The notes: generated by a model not told the origin, from the sequence alone. Shown: positions 18,586 to 28,072, counted from the first letter of the stretch. The stretch: DNA of 64,000 nt from CALIZF01 sp046292445 (GCA_046292445.1 JBKBQT010000007.1:1-64000), one strand, 5' to 3'. Program-made: numbers and translations.

Positions 18586-21123
18586 ATGGACACGACGCTT
18601 TTCGCCTTCACCTGGCGCCATTCCAAGCGGCAGCAGCTTTTCATCCTCGCGCTGACGCTGGCGAGCTTTCCGCTTGTCTACATCTCGCTCGAAATCCCCA
18701 AGATCATCATCAACGAGGCGATCAAGGGCACCGATTTTCCCCGGCGGATCCTCGGGTTCGAGTTCGGCCAGATCCCCTATCTGCTGCTCTTGTGCGGCGT
18801 GTTCCTCGGGCTGATCGTCCTCATCAACGCGTTCAAATGGGTGATCAACGTCAGCGTCGGCATGCTGGGCGAGCGGATGCTGCGGCGGCTGCGCTACATG
18901 CTCTACGAGCGGGTGATGCGGTTCCGCATGGAACGGTTCCGCGTGACGCGCCCGGGCGAGATCATCCAGTCCGTGCTGGGCGAGATCGAGCCGCTGGGCG
19001 GCTTCATCGGCGAGATCATCGCGACCCCGGTGTTCCAGGGTGGGCTGCTGGTCGTCTACATCGTCTTCATCTTCGTGCAGAACCCCTGGCTCGGCGTGGC
19101 CGCCATCGCACTCTATCCGTTCCAGGCCTGGCTGATCCCGCGGCTGCAGGCCAAGGTGATCCGCCTGAACAAGGAACGCGCGCGCAACACCCGCGTGCTG
19201 GCGGACTGGATCGGGGAAAGCGTGTCGAACGTGGGCGAGATCCACGTCAACGACACCGCGCGCTGGCACCTTGCCCAGGTGTCCAAGCGGCTGCATTCCA
19301 ACACGCTGATCCGCAAGGATCTGTTCGAGCGCAAGTTCACCATCAAGTTCATCAACAACTTCCTCAACCAGTTGCCGCCGTTCTTCTTCTATTCGGTCGG
19401 CGGGTATCTGGTGATCCAGGGCGACCTCGATTTCGGCAGCCTCGTGGCGGTGATCGCGGCCTACCGCGATGTCGCCTCGCCCTGGAAGGAGCTCTTGGAT
19501 TTCTCGCAGCGCTGGACCGATTTCTCGGGGCGCTTCACCTTTGTGGTGGAAAACTTCGTCGGCCCGGATGTTTATGACGAGGCCCGGGTGCAGGGCGTCG
19601 GCGGGCCGCCGCTGGACGGCCCGATGCATCTGTCGGATGTGGCCGGCGGGCCGGGCACGGGCGGGCTTTCGGTGCGCGACCTGACGATCGCGCCGGGCGA
19701 GACGGTGGCGGTGCTCGGCGGCGAGGGCGGCGCGCGCGAGGCGATGCTGCGCCTGATGGCGGGGCTCGCGGCGCCTGCGGCGGGCCGGGTGACGATCGGC
19801 GATGTCGCGCTTTGCGATGCCACGCTGCCGCAGCTCGGCGCGGCGGTCGCCTATGTCGGGCGCGAGCCGGGGATGTTCACCGGCGATCTGCGGCTCAACC
19901 TGCTCTACGGCGTGCTGCGGCATGCGCCCAGCCTGCGCGATCCGGTCGGTGCGGCGGCCCTGTTCCTGCGCGAGGCGCAGCGCACCGGCAATGCCACGGT
20001 GGACCCGGACGGCGACTGGACCGACTATGCCGCCGCCGGCGCCAGCGATGCCGCCGCGCTCGAGGCGCGGCTGCTGGACCTGGTCGAACGCTACGGGCTG
20101 GCGCAGGACATCGTGTCGCTCGCGCTCGCCAGCCGCATCCCGCCGGACGAGGCAGAGCGCTGGACCGCCCCGATCCGCGCCGCGCGCGACCGCTTCGCCG
20201 CGCAATCGCAGGATTTCGAGGCACTGGTCGAGCCATGGGACCCGGCGCGCTACAACACCAATGGCTCGCTGCTGGCCAACCTTCTCTATGCCCTGCCGGC
20301 CGTCCCCGAGGCGGACGCGGCCGACCAGCTTGGCGCCGAACCGATGGGGCCGGTCCTTGCCCAGTCGGGCGCTATGGAGATTCTCGATGCCGTCGGCTGG
20401 GACATCGCGGCCGAGTTCAAGGCGGTGGTGGACGCGGTGGGGGCGGAATCGCCGGTGCTCGACCGGTTCGCCGGCTATACCCGTGCCGAGATCCAGGATG
20501 CCGCAGCGCTCTATGCCGACTGGCAGGGCCGCGGCCTGGCCCGGATCGACCGCAAGACGCGCGCGATCCTGCGCCGGATCGCCGCGCGGTTCGTCGAGAC
20601 GCGCGACCAGCTCGACGTGCTGGGGGACGATCGCAAGACGCGCATCCTTGCTGCGCGCGCGCGCGCCCGGCCGCTGGTCGCGGCGCGCCCCGACCTGATC
20701 GCCTTCGACGATGCGCGCTTCAGCCCCGGCCTGTCGCTGATGGACAATATCCTGCACGCCCGCCGCCGTTTCGACCGGCGCGCGGCGTGGAAGCGGCTGG
20801 ACGAAGCGGTCGAGCAGGTGATCGAGGCCGAGGGCCTGCGCCCGGCGCTCCTGCGCCTCGGCCTTGCCCGTCGGCTGGGCGAGGCGGGGCTTTCGGGCGC
20901 GGCGCTCAGGCGGGTGGCGCTGGTCCGGGCCATCCTCAAGCGGCCGCGCTATCTGCTGCTTGACGGACCGGCGGGCGGCGAGGGGCAGGCCGACATCGCC
21001 CTGCGCGTGGCGATCCGGGCCGATCTGCCCGAGGCCGGCATCGTCTACGCTGCGGCAAACGATGCCGCCGCGACGGATGCGGACCGCGTGCTGCAATTTG
21101 GAGCGGATGGTGTGCTAGAATGA
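18586..21123 (+). CDS. ABC exporter-like protein with degenerate (pseudo) ATPase domain
   Basis: An 845 aa protein. Residues 1-340 are a type I ABC-exporter membrane domain with about five or six TM helices and the long cytoplasmic loop stretch GEIIQSVLGEIEPLGGFIGE. The ATPase region keeps the order of motifs but has lost every catalytic one. Walker A is GGEGGARE (from residue 378, no Lys-Ser/Thr). The Q-loop Gln is Arg (426). The signature is LSGAALRR (769-776). Walker B is YLLLDGPA, with Gly for the catalytic Glu at 794. About 290 extra residues separate Q-loop and signature. ATP hydrolysis is therefore unlikely; a scaffold, sensor or regulated membrane platform is more plausible. The next gene encodes a cyclic-nucleotide-binding protein 25 bp downstream. 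Confidence 0.85.
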   Translation: MDTTLFAFTWRHSKRQQLFILALTLASFPLVYISLEIPKIIINEAIKGTDFPRRILGFEFGQIPYLLLLCGVFLGLIVLINAFKWVINVSVGMLGERMLRRLRYMLYERVMRFRMERFRVTRPGEIIQSVLGEIEPLGGFIGEIIATPVFQGGLLVVYIVFIFVQNPWLGVAAIALYPFQAWLIPRLQAKVIRLNKERARNTRVLADWIGESVSNVGEIHVNDTARWHLAQVSKRLHSNTLIRKDLFERKFTIKFINNFLNQLPPFFFYSVGGYLVIQGDLDFGSLVAVIAAYRDVASPWKELLDFSQRWTDFSGRFTFVVENFVGPDVYDEARVQGVGGPPLDGPMHLSDVAGGPGTGGLSVRDLTIAPGETVAVLGGEGGAREAMLRLMAGLAAPAAGRVTIGDVALCDATLPQLGAAVAYVGREPGMFTGDLRLNLLYGVLRHAPSLRDPVGAAALFLREAQRTGNATVDPDGDWTDYAAAGASDAAALEARLLDLVERYGLAQDIVSLALASRIPPDEAERWTAPIRAARDRFAAQSQDFEALVEPWDPARYNTNGSLLANLLYALPAVPEADAADQLGAEPMGPVLAQSGAMEILDAVGWDIAAEFKAVVDAVGAESPVLDRFAGYTRAEIQDAAALYADWQGRGLARIDRKTRAILRRIAARFVETRDQLDVLGDDRKTRILAARARARPLVAARPDLIAFDDARFSPGLSLMDNILHARRRFDRRAAWKRLDEAVEQVIEAEGLRPALLRLGLARRLGEAGLSGAALRRVALVRAILKRPRYLLLDGPAGGEGQADIALRVAIRADLPEAGIVYAAANDAAATDADRVLQFGADGVLE

Positions 21124-21148
21124 CGGCCCGAATGGCGGGAGACCGGCG

Positions 21149-21580
21149 ATGAGCCTGCAAGAGACCCTTGGCGTCCTCAAGGAAATGCCGCTGTTCAAGC
21201 GGGTGGACCAGCCGCGGCTGCGGGTGATCGCGCTGATGGGCGAAAACGCGACACTGCGGGCCGGCGAGCGGCTGGCCGAACGGGGCGAGCCGGGCGACGC
21301 GGCCTATGTGGTGATCGAGGGCACCGTGGACGTGCGCATCCCGACGCCGGCGGGCGAGGTTTCTGTCGCCTCGATCGGGCCGGGCGAGATCGTCGGCGAG
21401 ATGGCGCTGCTGACCGACCGGCCGCGGTCGGCGGCGATGGTTGCAGCGACCGACCTCGTGCTGCTGCGCCTCGACCGGCCGACGCTGCTGAGCCTCCTGC
21501 GCGAGTTTCCCGACGTGGCGCTGGAGATGATCCGGGTTCTGGCGCTGCGGCTGGAGGCCACGACGGCCCGCAGCGCCTGA
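21149..21580 (+). CDS. stand-alone cyclic-nucleotide-binding domain protein
   Basis: A 143 aa protein made of one Crp-like cNMP-binding beta-roll, with no DNA-binding domain. An N-terminal MPLFKRVDQPRLRVIALMG helix is followed by YVVIEGTVDVRI and the phosphate-binding cassette GEIVGEMALLTDRPRSA, with the Glu and Arg needed to hold cyclic nucleotide. It starts 25 bp after the pseudo-ABC gene and is probably cotranscribed. It may regulate or anchor to that membrane protein (inference). A repeat element follows at 21615-21669. Confidence 0.85.
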   Translation: MSLQETLGVLKEMPLFKRVDQPRLRVIALMGENATLRAGERLAERGEPGDAAYVVIEGTVDVRIPTPAGEVSVASIGPGEIVGEMALLTDRPRSAAMVAATDLVLLRLDRPTLLSLLREFPDVALEMIRVLALRLEATTARSA

Positions 21581-21614
21581 CGCCCGGACGGTCGCCACCC
21601 TGCGCGGCGGAACC

Positions 21615-21669
21615 GGGGGGGTTTCACACCCCCCGGGCCCCCCGTGGGATATTTGGGCCAGCCTGAAGG
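21615..21669 (+). repeat. dispersed intergenic repeat, copy R1
   Basis: A G7 / TTTCACA / C6 hairpin, then a GGGCCCCCC-type run, GTGGGATATTT and GGGCCAGCCTGAAG. It shares this layout with copies at 25243, 38443 and 44004. It lies after the cNMP-binding gene and may act as a transcription terminator or RNA-processing site. Confidence 0.75.
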
Positions 21670-21768
21670 GTAATGTGCGCTCGCGCGCCGATGATGCGCG
21701 TCGGCTTCGGTTTGGTGCGCATTGGGAATCGGTTATGTGCAGAGCCACAGGCGAATGAGGAGAATGCG

Positions 21769-22731
21769 ATGACACCGATACCCGGGCTGCATCACGTGAC
21801 GGCGATCTGCGGTTCGGCGCAAGCGAATGCCGATTTCTTCACCGGCGTGCTCGGGCAGCGGCTGGTCAAGCGGACAGTGAATTTCGATGCACCGGAGACC
21901 TATCATCTCTACTACGGCGACCGGACCGGCAGCCCCGGGACGATCATGACCTTCTTTCCCTTCGCCGGCGCGGCGCGGGGGCGACCCGGTCCGGGAATGG
22001 CGAGCGCCTTTGCCTATGCGGTAACGGCGGGGCGTTTCGAGGCGGTGCGGGCGCGGCTTGCGGCGGCGGGCGTCGCGCTGTCCGAGCCGGTGGAGCGGTT
22101 CGGGCAGCGCGTTGTGACCTTGCGCGACCCGGACGGGGCGATGGTGGAGCTGGTCGAAACGGATCGCGGCGCGCTGGAGGCGGTGCCGGGCGATGCGGTC
22201 GGCGCCGGGGGGATCGCGGAAGGGGAGACAGACGGGTTTCATTCGGTCACGCTCTGGCTGCGCGATCCGGGTCCGACGGCACGGATCCTGTCGGATGTGT
22301 TCGGCTATGGCGATGGCGGCTCCGAGACGCGTGGCCGTGTCGAGCGGCAGCGCCTCGTTGCGCCGGGCGGCGCGCGGGCGGATGTGATCGACCTCATGCG
22401 CGTCGATGGCGCGGCACCGGGGCGGCAGGGTGCGGGCTCGATCCACCATGTTGCCTTTCGCGCCCCGACGGCAGAGGATCAGCTTGGCTGGATGGACCGG
22501 CTCGCCGCCATCGGCCTGCCGACGACACCGGTGATCGACCGGCAGTATTTCAAGGCGGTCTATGTGCGCGAACCGGGAGGCGTTCTGTTCGAGATCGCGA
22601 CCGACGCGCCGGGCTTTGCGGTCGACGAGCCGGTGGAGGCTCTTGGCAGCACGCTCAAGCTGCCGCCGCAGCACGAGCCGATGCGGGCGCGGATCGAGCG
22701 GGTGCTGCCGCCGCTGACCGTGGCGGGCTGA
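21769..22731 (+). CDS. ring-cleaving dioxygenase (VOC/glyoxalase superfamily)
   Basis: A 320 aa, two-domain vicinal-oxygen-chelate protein of the MhqO/YkcA type. It begins GLHHVTAICGSAQANADFF, with LVKRTVNFDAPETYHLYYGD near residues 30-55, HSVTLWLRD and IHHVAFRAPT in the second domain and a VLFEIATD metal-ligand Glu near the end. Members cleave hydroquinone- or catechol-like rings using Fe(II). The start at 21769 has an AGGAGA site; a longer in-frame start would run into the repeat. Monocistronic as far as can be seen. Confidence 0.88.
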   Translation: MTPIPGLHHVTAICGSAQANADFFTGVLGQRLVKRTVNFDAPETYHLYYGDRTGSPGTIMTFFPFAGAARGRPGPGMASAFAYAVTAGRFEAVRARLAAAGVALSEPVERFGQRVVTLRDPDGAMVELVETDRGALEAVPGDAVGAGGIAEGETDGFHSVTLWLRDPGPTARILSDVFGYGDGGSETRGRVERQRLVAPGGARADVIDLMRVDGAAPGRQGAGSIHHVAFRAPTAEDQLGWMDRLAAIGLPTTPVIDRQYFKAVYVREPGGVLFEIATDAPGFAVDEPVEALGSTLKLPPQHEPMRARIERVLPPLTVAG

Positions 22732-22975
22732 CAGGGAGGCTGTGCAGGCAGAACGCGAGACGCGAAGCGAGAGAATTGACGGGCGGGGGAATCGACGCGC
22801 GGGGCCGGCACGATGGTCTCGGGGCCGGTCGAGGAGCGGCCGACCTGCCGTCCGCGGCGGGTGCTAAGTTGCTTCGGACATGACCTAAGGTCGCAGACCC
22901 GCCGGCTTGACCGCCGGCCCTTGCACCGCCACGGTGGCGTGCAGTTCGGACGAGAACCGGGGGGATGCGGCCGTC

Positions 22976-23896
22976 ATGCGCGATATCGGGTCCATCGACG
23001 GCGTGCGGGCGCTGCTGGCCGAGCATGGCTATGTCTGCGGGCGGGCGCTGGCGACGGTCACCTTCCTCGCGCTGCGCCTCGGCCGGCCGCTTTTCCTCGA
23101 GGGCGAGGCGGGGACAGGCAAGACCGAGATTGCCAAGACGCTGGCCGCGGCGCTCGGGCGCCGTCTGATCCGGCTGCAATGCTACGAGGGGCTCGACGCC
23201 GCCTCGGCGGTGGCCGAATGGAACTTCGCCGCCCAGATGATCGCGATCCGGGCCGCAGAGGCCGGCGGCTGGGCGGGCGGCGGGGCGGATCGCGGCGCGC
23301 TCAAGGCCGAGTTGTTCACCGAGGAATACCTGATCGAGCGGCCACTTCTGGCCGCGATGCGCCCGCAGCCGGGCGGGGCACCTGTGCTGCTGATCGACGA
23401 GGTGGACCGCGCGGACGAACCCTTCGAGGCCTTCCTGCTCGAGGCGCTGTCGGATTTCCAGGTCACCATCCCCGAACTGGGCACCATCCGCGCGCCCGCG
23501 CCGCCGATCGTCGTGCTGACTTCGAACCGCACGCGCGAGGTGCATGACGCGCTCAAGCGCCGGTGTCTCTACCATTGGGTCGACTACCCGGCCTTCGACC
23601 ACGAGATGGCCATCCTGCGCGCACGCGCGCCCGAGGCATCGGCGGCGCTCAGCCGCGAGGTGGTTGCCTTCGTCCAGCGGCTGCGAACGGAGGATCTGTT
23701 CAAGAAACCCGGCGTTGCGGAGACGATCGACTGGGCCAAGTGCCTGCTGGCGCTCGATGTCGTAAGCCTGTCGCCGGAGGTGATCGCCGACACGCTGGGG
23801 GCGATCCTGAAATACCAGGACGATATCCGGAAGCTGCAGGGGTCCGAGGCCAAGCGGCTGCTGGACGAGGCGCGGCGCAGCCTCGAGCCGGCATGA
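22976..23896 (+). CDS. MoxR-family AAA+ ATPase, CoxD-like
   Basis: A 306 aa AAA+ ATPase with Walker A GEAGTGKTEIAKT, Walker B VLLIDEVDRADEPFEAFLLE and sensor LTSNRTREVHDALKRRC. In CO-dehydrogenase-like clusters this CoxD protein acts with the VWA protein CoxE on maturation of the active site. It is the first gene of the operon and is followed by the VWA gene after 92 bp carrying repeat R3. The ATG at 22976 is preceded by a G-rich stretch. Nothing else was recognised in the 244 bp upstream. Confidence 0.9.
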   Translation: MRDIGSIDGVRALLAEHGYVCGRALATVTFLALRLGRPLFLEGEAGTGKTEIAKTLAAALGRRLIRLQCYEGLDAASAVAEWNFAAQMIAIRAAEAGGWAGGGADRGALKAELFTEEYLIERPLLAAMRPQPGGAPVLLIDEVDRADEPFEAFLLEALSDFQVTIPELGTIRAPAPPIVVLTSNRTREVHDALKRRCLYHWVDYPAFDHEMAILRARAPEASAALSREVVAFVQRLRTEDLFKKPGVAETIDWAKCLLALDVVSLSPEVIADTLGAILKYQDDIRKLQGSEAKRLLDEARRSLEPA

Positions 23897-23910
23897 CCGA
23901 ACCTGCGCGT

Positions 23911-23967
23911 CTTCATCGTTCCGGAAATACTCCACGGGGGGTCCGGGGGGCGTGAAGCCCCCCGGCC
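23911..23967 (-). repeat. dispersed intergenic repeat, copy R3 (inverted, GAGTATTTC subfamily)
   Basis: Read on the minus strand: a GGGGGG/CTTCACG/CCCCCC hairpin, then GGACCCCCCGTGGAGTATTTCC and GGAACGATGAAG. It lies inside the cox-like operon between the CoxD- and CoxE-like genes, opposite to their transcription. Confidence 0.7.
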
Positions 23968-23988
23968 GCCTGCAAGAGGCACCACGCC

Positions 23989-25293
23989 ATGGCCGAATAC
24001 GCCGACCTTCCGCTGCCCGATCATCCCCGCCTCGCCGACAACATCACGCATTTCGCACGCGCCCTGCGCCGGGCCGGCCTGCCGGTGGGCAGCGGGCGGA
24101 TCCTCGATGCGATCGCGGCGGTGGCGGCTGCGGGGTTCACGGCGCGGGCGGATTTCTACTGGACGCTGCATGCCTGTTTCGTCAGCCGGCCCGAGCATCG
24201 GCAGGTGTTCCACCAGATCTTCCGCCTCTACTGGCGCGACCCGCGCTATCTCGAGCACATGATGAGCTACATGCTGCCGGCTGTGCGCGGTGTGCAGGAG
24301 GAAACGCCGGCTGCCGCCGCGGCGCGGCGGGCCGCCGAGGCGCTGCTGGACGGGACGGGCGGGCCGCCGCCCGAGGCTGGGCGCGAGGCGCCGGGGGAAG
24401 AGCGGATCGAGATCGACGCCTCGGCGACATTCAGCGCCGAAGAGCGGCTGCGCAGTCTCGATTTCGAGCAGATGTCGGCGGATGAGGTCGCCGAGGCACG
24501 GCGGATGCTGGCGCGCCTTGCCCTGCCGGTGCGGCCGCTGCCGTCGCGGCGGATGGTGGCCGACGGGGCCGGGCGGCGCGCCGACTGGCGGCGCACGATG
24601 CGGGCCGGGCTGCGGCGGGGCGGCGAGGTGCTCGAGATCGCCGGGCGGCGGCCGGCGACGCGGTGGCCGAACCTCGTGGTGCTCTGCGACATCTCGGGGA
24701 GCATGGCGCAGTATTCGCGGCTGGTGCTGCATTTCGTGCATGCGGTGGCCAACCGGCAGGGGCAGGGCTGGGCGCAGGTCCATGCCTTCACCTTCGGCAC
24801 GCGGCTGACCAACATCACGCGCCATTTGCGCCGGCGCGACGCGGATGCGGCGCTGGCGGCGGCGGGACGCGAGGCGCAGGACTGGCAGGGCGGCACGCGG
24901 ATCGGGGATTGCCTGCATGCCTTCAACCGCGACTGGTCGCGGCGGGTGCTCGGGCAGGGCGCGGTGGTGCTGCTGATCACCGACGGGCTGGACCGCGGCG
25001 CGCCCGCGGCGCTGGCGCGCGAGGCCGAGCGGCTGCATCTGTCGGCGCGCCGGCTGATCTGGCTCAACCCGTTGCTGCGCTGGGACGGGTTTGCGCCCAA
25101 GGCGGCGGGGATCCGGGCGATGCTGCCGCATGTGGATGCGTTCCGGGCCGGGCATTCGGTGGCCTCGCTCGCGGCGCTGGCGGCGGCGATCTCGGACCCC
25201 GGGGATGCGGGGGAGAAGGCCCGGGCGATGCGCCTGATGTCGGCCCCGGGGGGCCAGCCCCCCGGCCCCCCCGGGATATTTGGGCCAGCCTGA
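23989..25293 (+). CDS. VWA domain-containing CoxE-like protein
   Basis: A 434 aa protein with a C-terminal von Willebrand A domain. The metal-ion site LCDISGSMAQYSR is near residues 230-242, and LLITDGLDRG is the later Asp region. CoxE proteins partner the MoxR ATPase CoxD in assembling the Mo/Cu or Mo active site. The last 15 or so codons (SAPGGQPPGPPGIFGPA) and the stop codon are supplied by an intergenic repeat that runs to 25296, so the natural C-terminus may have been extended by repeat insertion. Confidence 0.88.
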   Translation: MAEYADLPLPDHPRLADNITHFARALRRAGLPVGSGRILDAIAAVAAAGFTARADFYWTLHACFVSRPEHRQVFHQIFRLYWRDPRYLEHMMSYMLPAVRGVQEETPAAAAARRAAEALLDGTGGPPPEAGREAPGEERIEIDASATFSAEERLRSLDFEQMSADEVAEARRMLARLALPVRPLPSRRMVADGAGRRADWRRTMRAGLRRGGEVLEIAGRRPATRWPNLVVLCDISGSMAQYSRLVLHFVHAVANRQGQGWAQVHAFTFGTRLTNITRHLRRRDADAALAAAGREAQDWQGGTRIGDCLHAFNRDWSRRVLGQGAVVLLITDGLDRGAPAALAREAERLHLSARRLIWLNPLLRWDGFAPKAAGIRAMLPHVDAFRAGHSVASLAALAAAISDPGDAGEKARAMRLMSAPGGQPPGPPGIFGPA

Positions 25294-25296
25294 AGA
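25243..25296 (+). repeat. dispersed intergenic repeat, copy R2 (overlaps 3' end of CoxE-like gene)
   Basis: GGCCCCGGGGGGCCAGCCCC, a CCCGG(C)n block, GGGATATTT and GGGCCAGCCTGAAG. The TGA in CCTGAAG serves as the stop codon of the VWA gene. Confidence 0.72.
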
Positions 25297-25370
25297 CGAA
25301 AGGCGCAGCGCGACGGACGGCTTGCGCGCGGGGCGGGAACGGGCAAGATCGGCGGCGGGGGGGGAGCCGC

Positions 25371-26381
25371 ATGATGGAACGGGCGGGGCACGACCGGATA
25401 CCGGAGATCGCGCTGGACTGGCACCGGGCGGGGCGCGGGGCGGCGCTTGCCACGGTGGTGGAAACCTGGGGGTCGGCGCCGCGGCAAGCGGGCAGCCAGC
25501 TTGCTGTCTCGGCGGCGGGCGAGATCATGGGATCGGTCTCGGGCGGCTGTGTCGAGGGGGCAGTGGTGATCGCGGCGCAGGAGGCGCTGGCGGACCGGTT
25601 GCCGCGCCTTCTGACCTTCGGGGTGAGCGACGAGACGGCCTTTGCAGTGGGGCTCGCCTGCGGCGGGACGATCCGGGTGCTGGTCGAGCCGGTGGGCGAG
25701 GGGAGCGCGGCGCTGCCCGAGGCGCTGCTGGCCGATCTCGTGGCGGCGCGGGCGGCGCGGCGGGCCGTGGCGCTGGCGGTGGACACGGCCGGCTGGGCCC
25801 GGGCGCTGGTCGCGCCGGGGGCGGATGCGGCGGTGGATGCGCGGTTGCGCGCCGACCGGTCGGGGATGGAGGAGGGCGGGCGGTTCGTTGCCGTCCACAA
25901 CCCGCCCTTGCGGATGGTGATCGTGGGGGCGGTGCATATCGCGCAGGCGCTGGTGCCGATGGCGCAGCTTGCTGGTTATGACGTGACGGTGGTCGATCCG
26001 CGGGCGGCCTTCGCCACCGCAGGGCGCTTTCCAGGCGTCACGATCAGCGAGGATTGGCCGGACGAGGCGCTGGCGGAGGTCGCGCCGGATGCGCGCACCG
26101 CGATCGTGACGCTGACGCATGACACCAAGCTCGACGATCCGGCGCTGACGGTCGCGCTGCGCTCGCCGGCGTTCTACATCGGCTGCCTCGGCTCCAGCCG
26201 GACCCATGCCACGCGGGTGGCGCGGCTGGCCGCGGCGGGGTTCGGCGATGCGGAGATCGGGCGGCTCGACGCGCCGGTCGGGCTCGACATCGGGGCGCGG
26301 ACACCGGCCGAGATCGCGGTGTCGATCCTGGCCGCGGTGACGCAGGCGCTGCGCCGGCCGGGGCGGAACGGGGCGGCGTGA
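25371..26381 (+). CDS. XdhC/CoxF-family molybdenum hydroxylase maturation factor
   Basis: A 336 aa XdhC-type protein, which binds molybdenum cofactor and assists sulfuration and insertion into the hydroxylase. The N-terminal domain has TVVETWGSAPRQAGSQLAV and SVSGGCVEGAV. The C-terminal NAD(P)-like domain has VIVGAVHIAQALVPMAQLAG, VVDPRAAFAT and the CLGSSRTHATR motif. Two adjacent ATGs (25371, 25374) are possible starts. The stop overlaps the next ATG as TGATG. Confidence 0.9.
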   Translation: MMERAGHDRIPEIALDWHRAGRGAALATVVETWGSAPRQAGSQLAVSAAGEIMGSVSGGCVEGAVVIAAQEALADRLPRLLTFGVSDETAFAVGLACGGTIRVLVEPVGEGSAALPEALLADLVAARAARRAVALAVDTAGWARALVAPGADAAVDARLRADRSGMEEGGRFVAVHNPPLRMVIVGAVHIAQALVPMAQLAGYDVTVVDPRAAFATAGRFPGVTISEDWPDEALAEVAPDARTAIVTLTHDTKLDDPALTVALRSPAFYIGCLGSSRTHATRVARLAAAGFGDAEIGRLDAPVGLDIGARTPAEIAVSILAAVTQALRRPGRNGAA

Positions 26382-27403
26382 TGCAGTTCGGCCCGGTTCC
26401 CGTCGGGTTGGCCGAGGGGGCGGTGCTTGCCCATTCCGAGGCGGTCGCGGGCGGTCGGCTGCGCAAGGGCCAGAGGCTCGGCCCGGACGAGATCGCCGCG
26501 CTGCGGACGGCCGGGGTGGCCGAAGTCTGGGTCGCGCGGCCGGGTCCGTCGGATGTGGGCGAGGATGCGGCGGCGGCGCGGCTGGCGGCGGCGCTCGTGC
26601 CCGATCCGGGCGCGGCCTGCCTGACCGTCGGGGCTGCCTTCACCGGGCGGGTGAACCTGCATGCGGCCTGCGCCGGGGTTGCGGCCGTCGATGCCGAGGC
26701 GATCCATGCGCTCAACCGGATCGACCCGGCGATCACGCTGGCCACGCTCGCGCCCCTTGCGCGCGTGGTTCCGGGGCAACTGGTCGGGACGGTCAAGATC
26801 ATCACCTATGCCGTGCGCGACCGCGCGCTCGATGCCGCCTGCACCGCCGGGGGCGGGGCGATCCGCGTGCTACCGGTGGTGCGGCGGACGGCGGGGCTGA
26901 TCCTGACGGCGGTGCCGGGCCAGCCGGCCAAGCTCAACGCCAAGGGGCGCCGCGCGGTCGAGGGGCGGCTCGCCGCGCTCGGCGTCACGTTGGCGGGGGT
27001 GGCGGAGGTTGACCATGACACGGGTGCGCTGGCGGCGGCGATGACGGCGCTGGCGGGCGAGATGGTGCTGATCCTGACGGGTAGCGCCACGTCCGACCCG
27101 CAGGACACGGCGCCGGCGGCGGTTCGGGCGGCGGGGGGGCGGGTGACGCGGTTCGGCATGCCGGTCGATCCGGGGAACCTCTTGTTCCTCGGCGATCAGG
27201 GCGGGCGGCCGGTGATCGGCCTTCCGGGCTGCGCCCGCAGCCCCGCGCTCAACGGCGCCGACTGGGTGCTGGAGCGGATCGCCTGCGGCATCGACGTGAC
27301 GGATGCGATGATCGCGGCCATGGGGGTGGGCGGGCTGCTCAAGGAAATCCCGATCCGCCCGCAACCGCGCGAGGGCGGCGCGCCGGGCGCGGACGACGAC
27401 TAG
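26381..27403 (+). CDS. molybdopterin-binding protein (MoeA/MogA-like)
   Basis: A 340 aa protein of the molybdopterin-binding family found beside XdhC. The MoCF-like domain carries LILTGSATSDPQDTAPAAV, GMPVDPGNLLFLG and VIGLPGCARSPALNGADWVL, comparable to the MPT-binding loops of MoeA/MogA. Its job is probably molybdate or nucleotide handling for the hydroxylase encoded next. GTG at 26378 is an alternative start overlapping xdhC. There are 66 bp before the iron-sulfur subunit gene. Confidence 0.82.
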   Translation: MQFGPVPVGLAEGAVLAHSEAVAGGRLRKGQRLGPDEIAALRTAGVAEVWVARPGPSDVGEDAAAARLAAALVPDPGAACLTVGAAFTGRVNLHAACAGVAAVDAEAIHALNRIDPAITLATLAPLARVVPGQLVGTVKIITYAVRDRALDAACTAGGGAIRVLPVVRRTAGLILTAVPGQPAKLNAKGRRAVEGRLAALGVTLAGVAEVDHDTGALAAAMTALAGEMVLILTGSATSDPQDTAPAAVRAAGGRVTRFGMPVDPGNLLFLGDQGGRPVIGLPGCARSPALNGADWVLERIACGIDVTDAMIAAMGVGGLLKEIPIRPQPREGGAPGADDD

Positions 27404-27469
27404 GCCAAAGGTGGGATAGGCGGGGCGGGCCCCGCATGCTTTAGTCCTGCACAACCAAGGGAGGGGTTC

Positions 27470-27961
<492 letters not shown>

Positions 27962-28072
27962 GCCCGCCGGGCCGAGCGAATTTCCGGGCCGCCGCAGGGC
28001 ATCGACCGTTGCGGCCCGACTGCGAGGGGCGGGGGTATTCCCCCCCGCGACACGGATCAACGGGAGGATACC

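Noticed and set aside
17587..21096. 1169-codon minus-strand open frame opposite the MBL/pseudo-ABC genes
   Set aside because: No motif and shadow composition; the plus-strand genes have membrane helices, ribosome sites and family motifs.
22732..22975. Small gene or RNA in the gap before the CoxD-like gene
   Set aside because: No ribosome site with a convincing frame and no stable structured RNA was seen.
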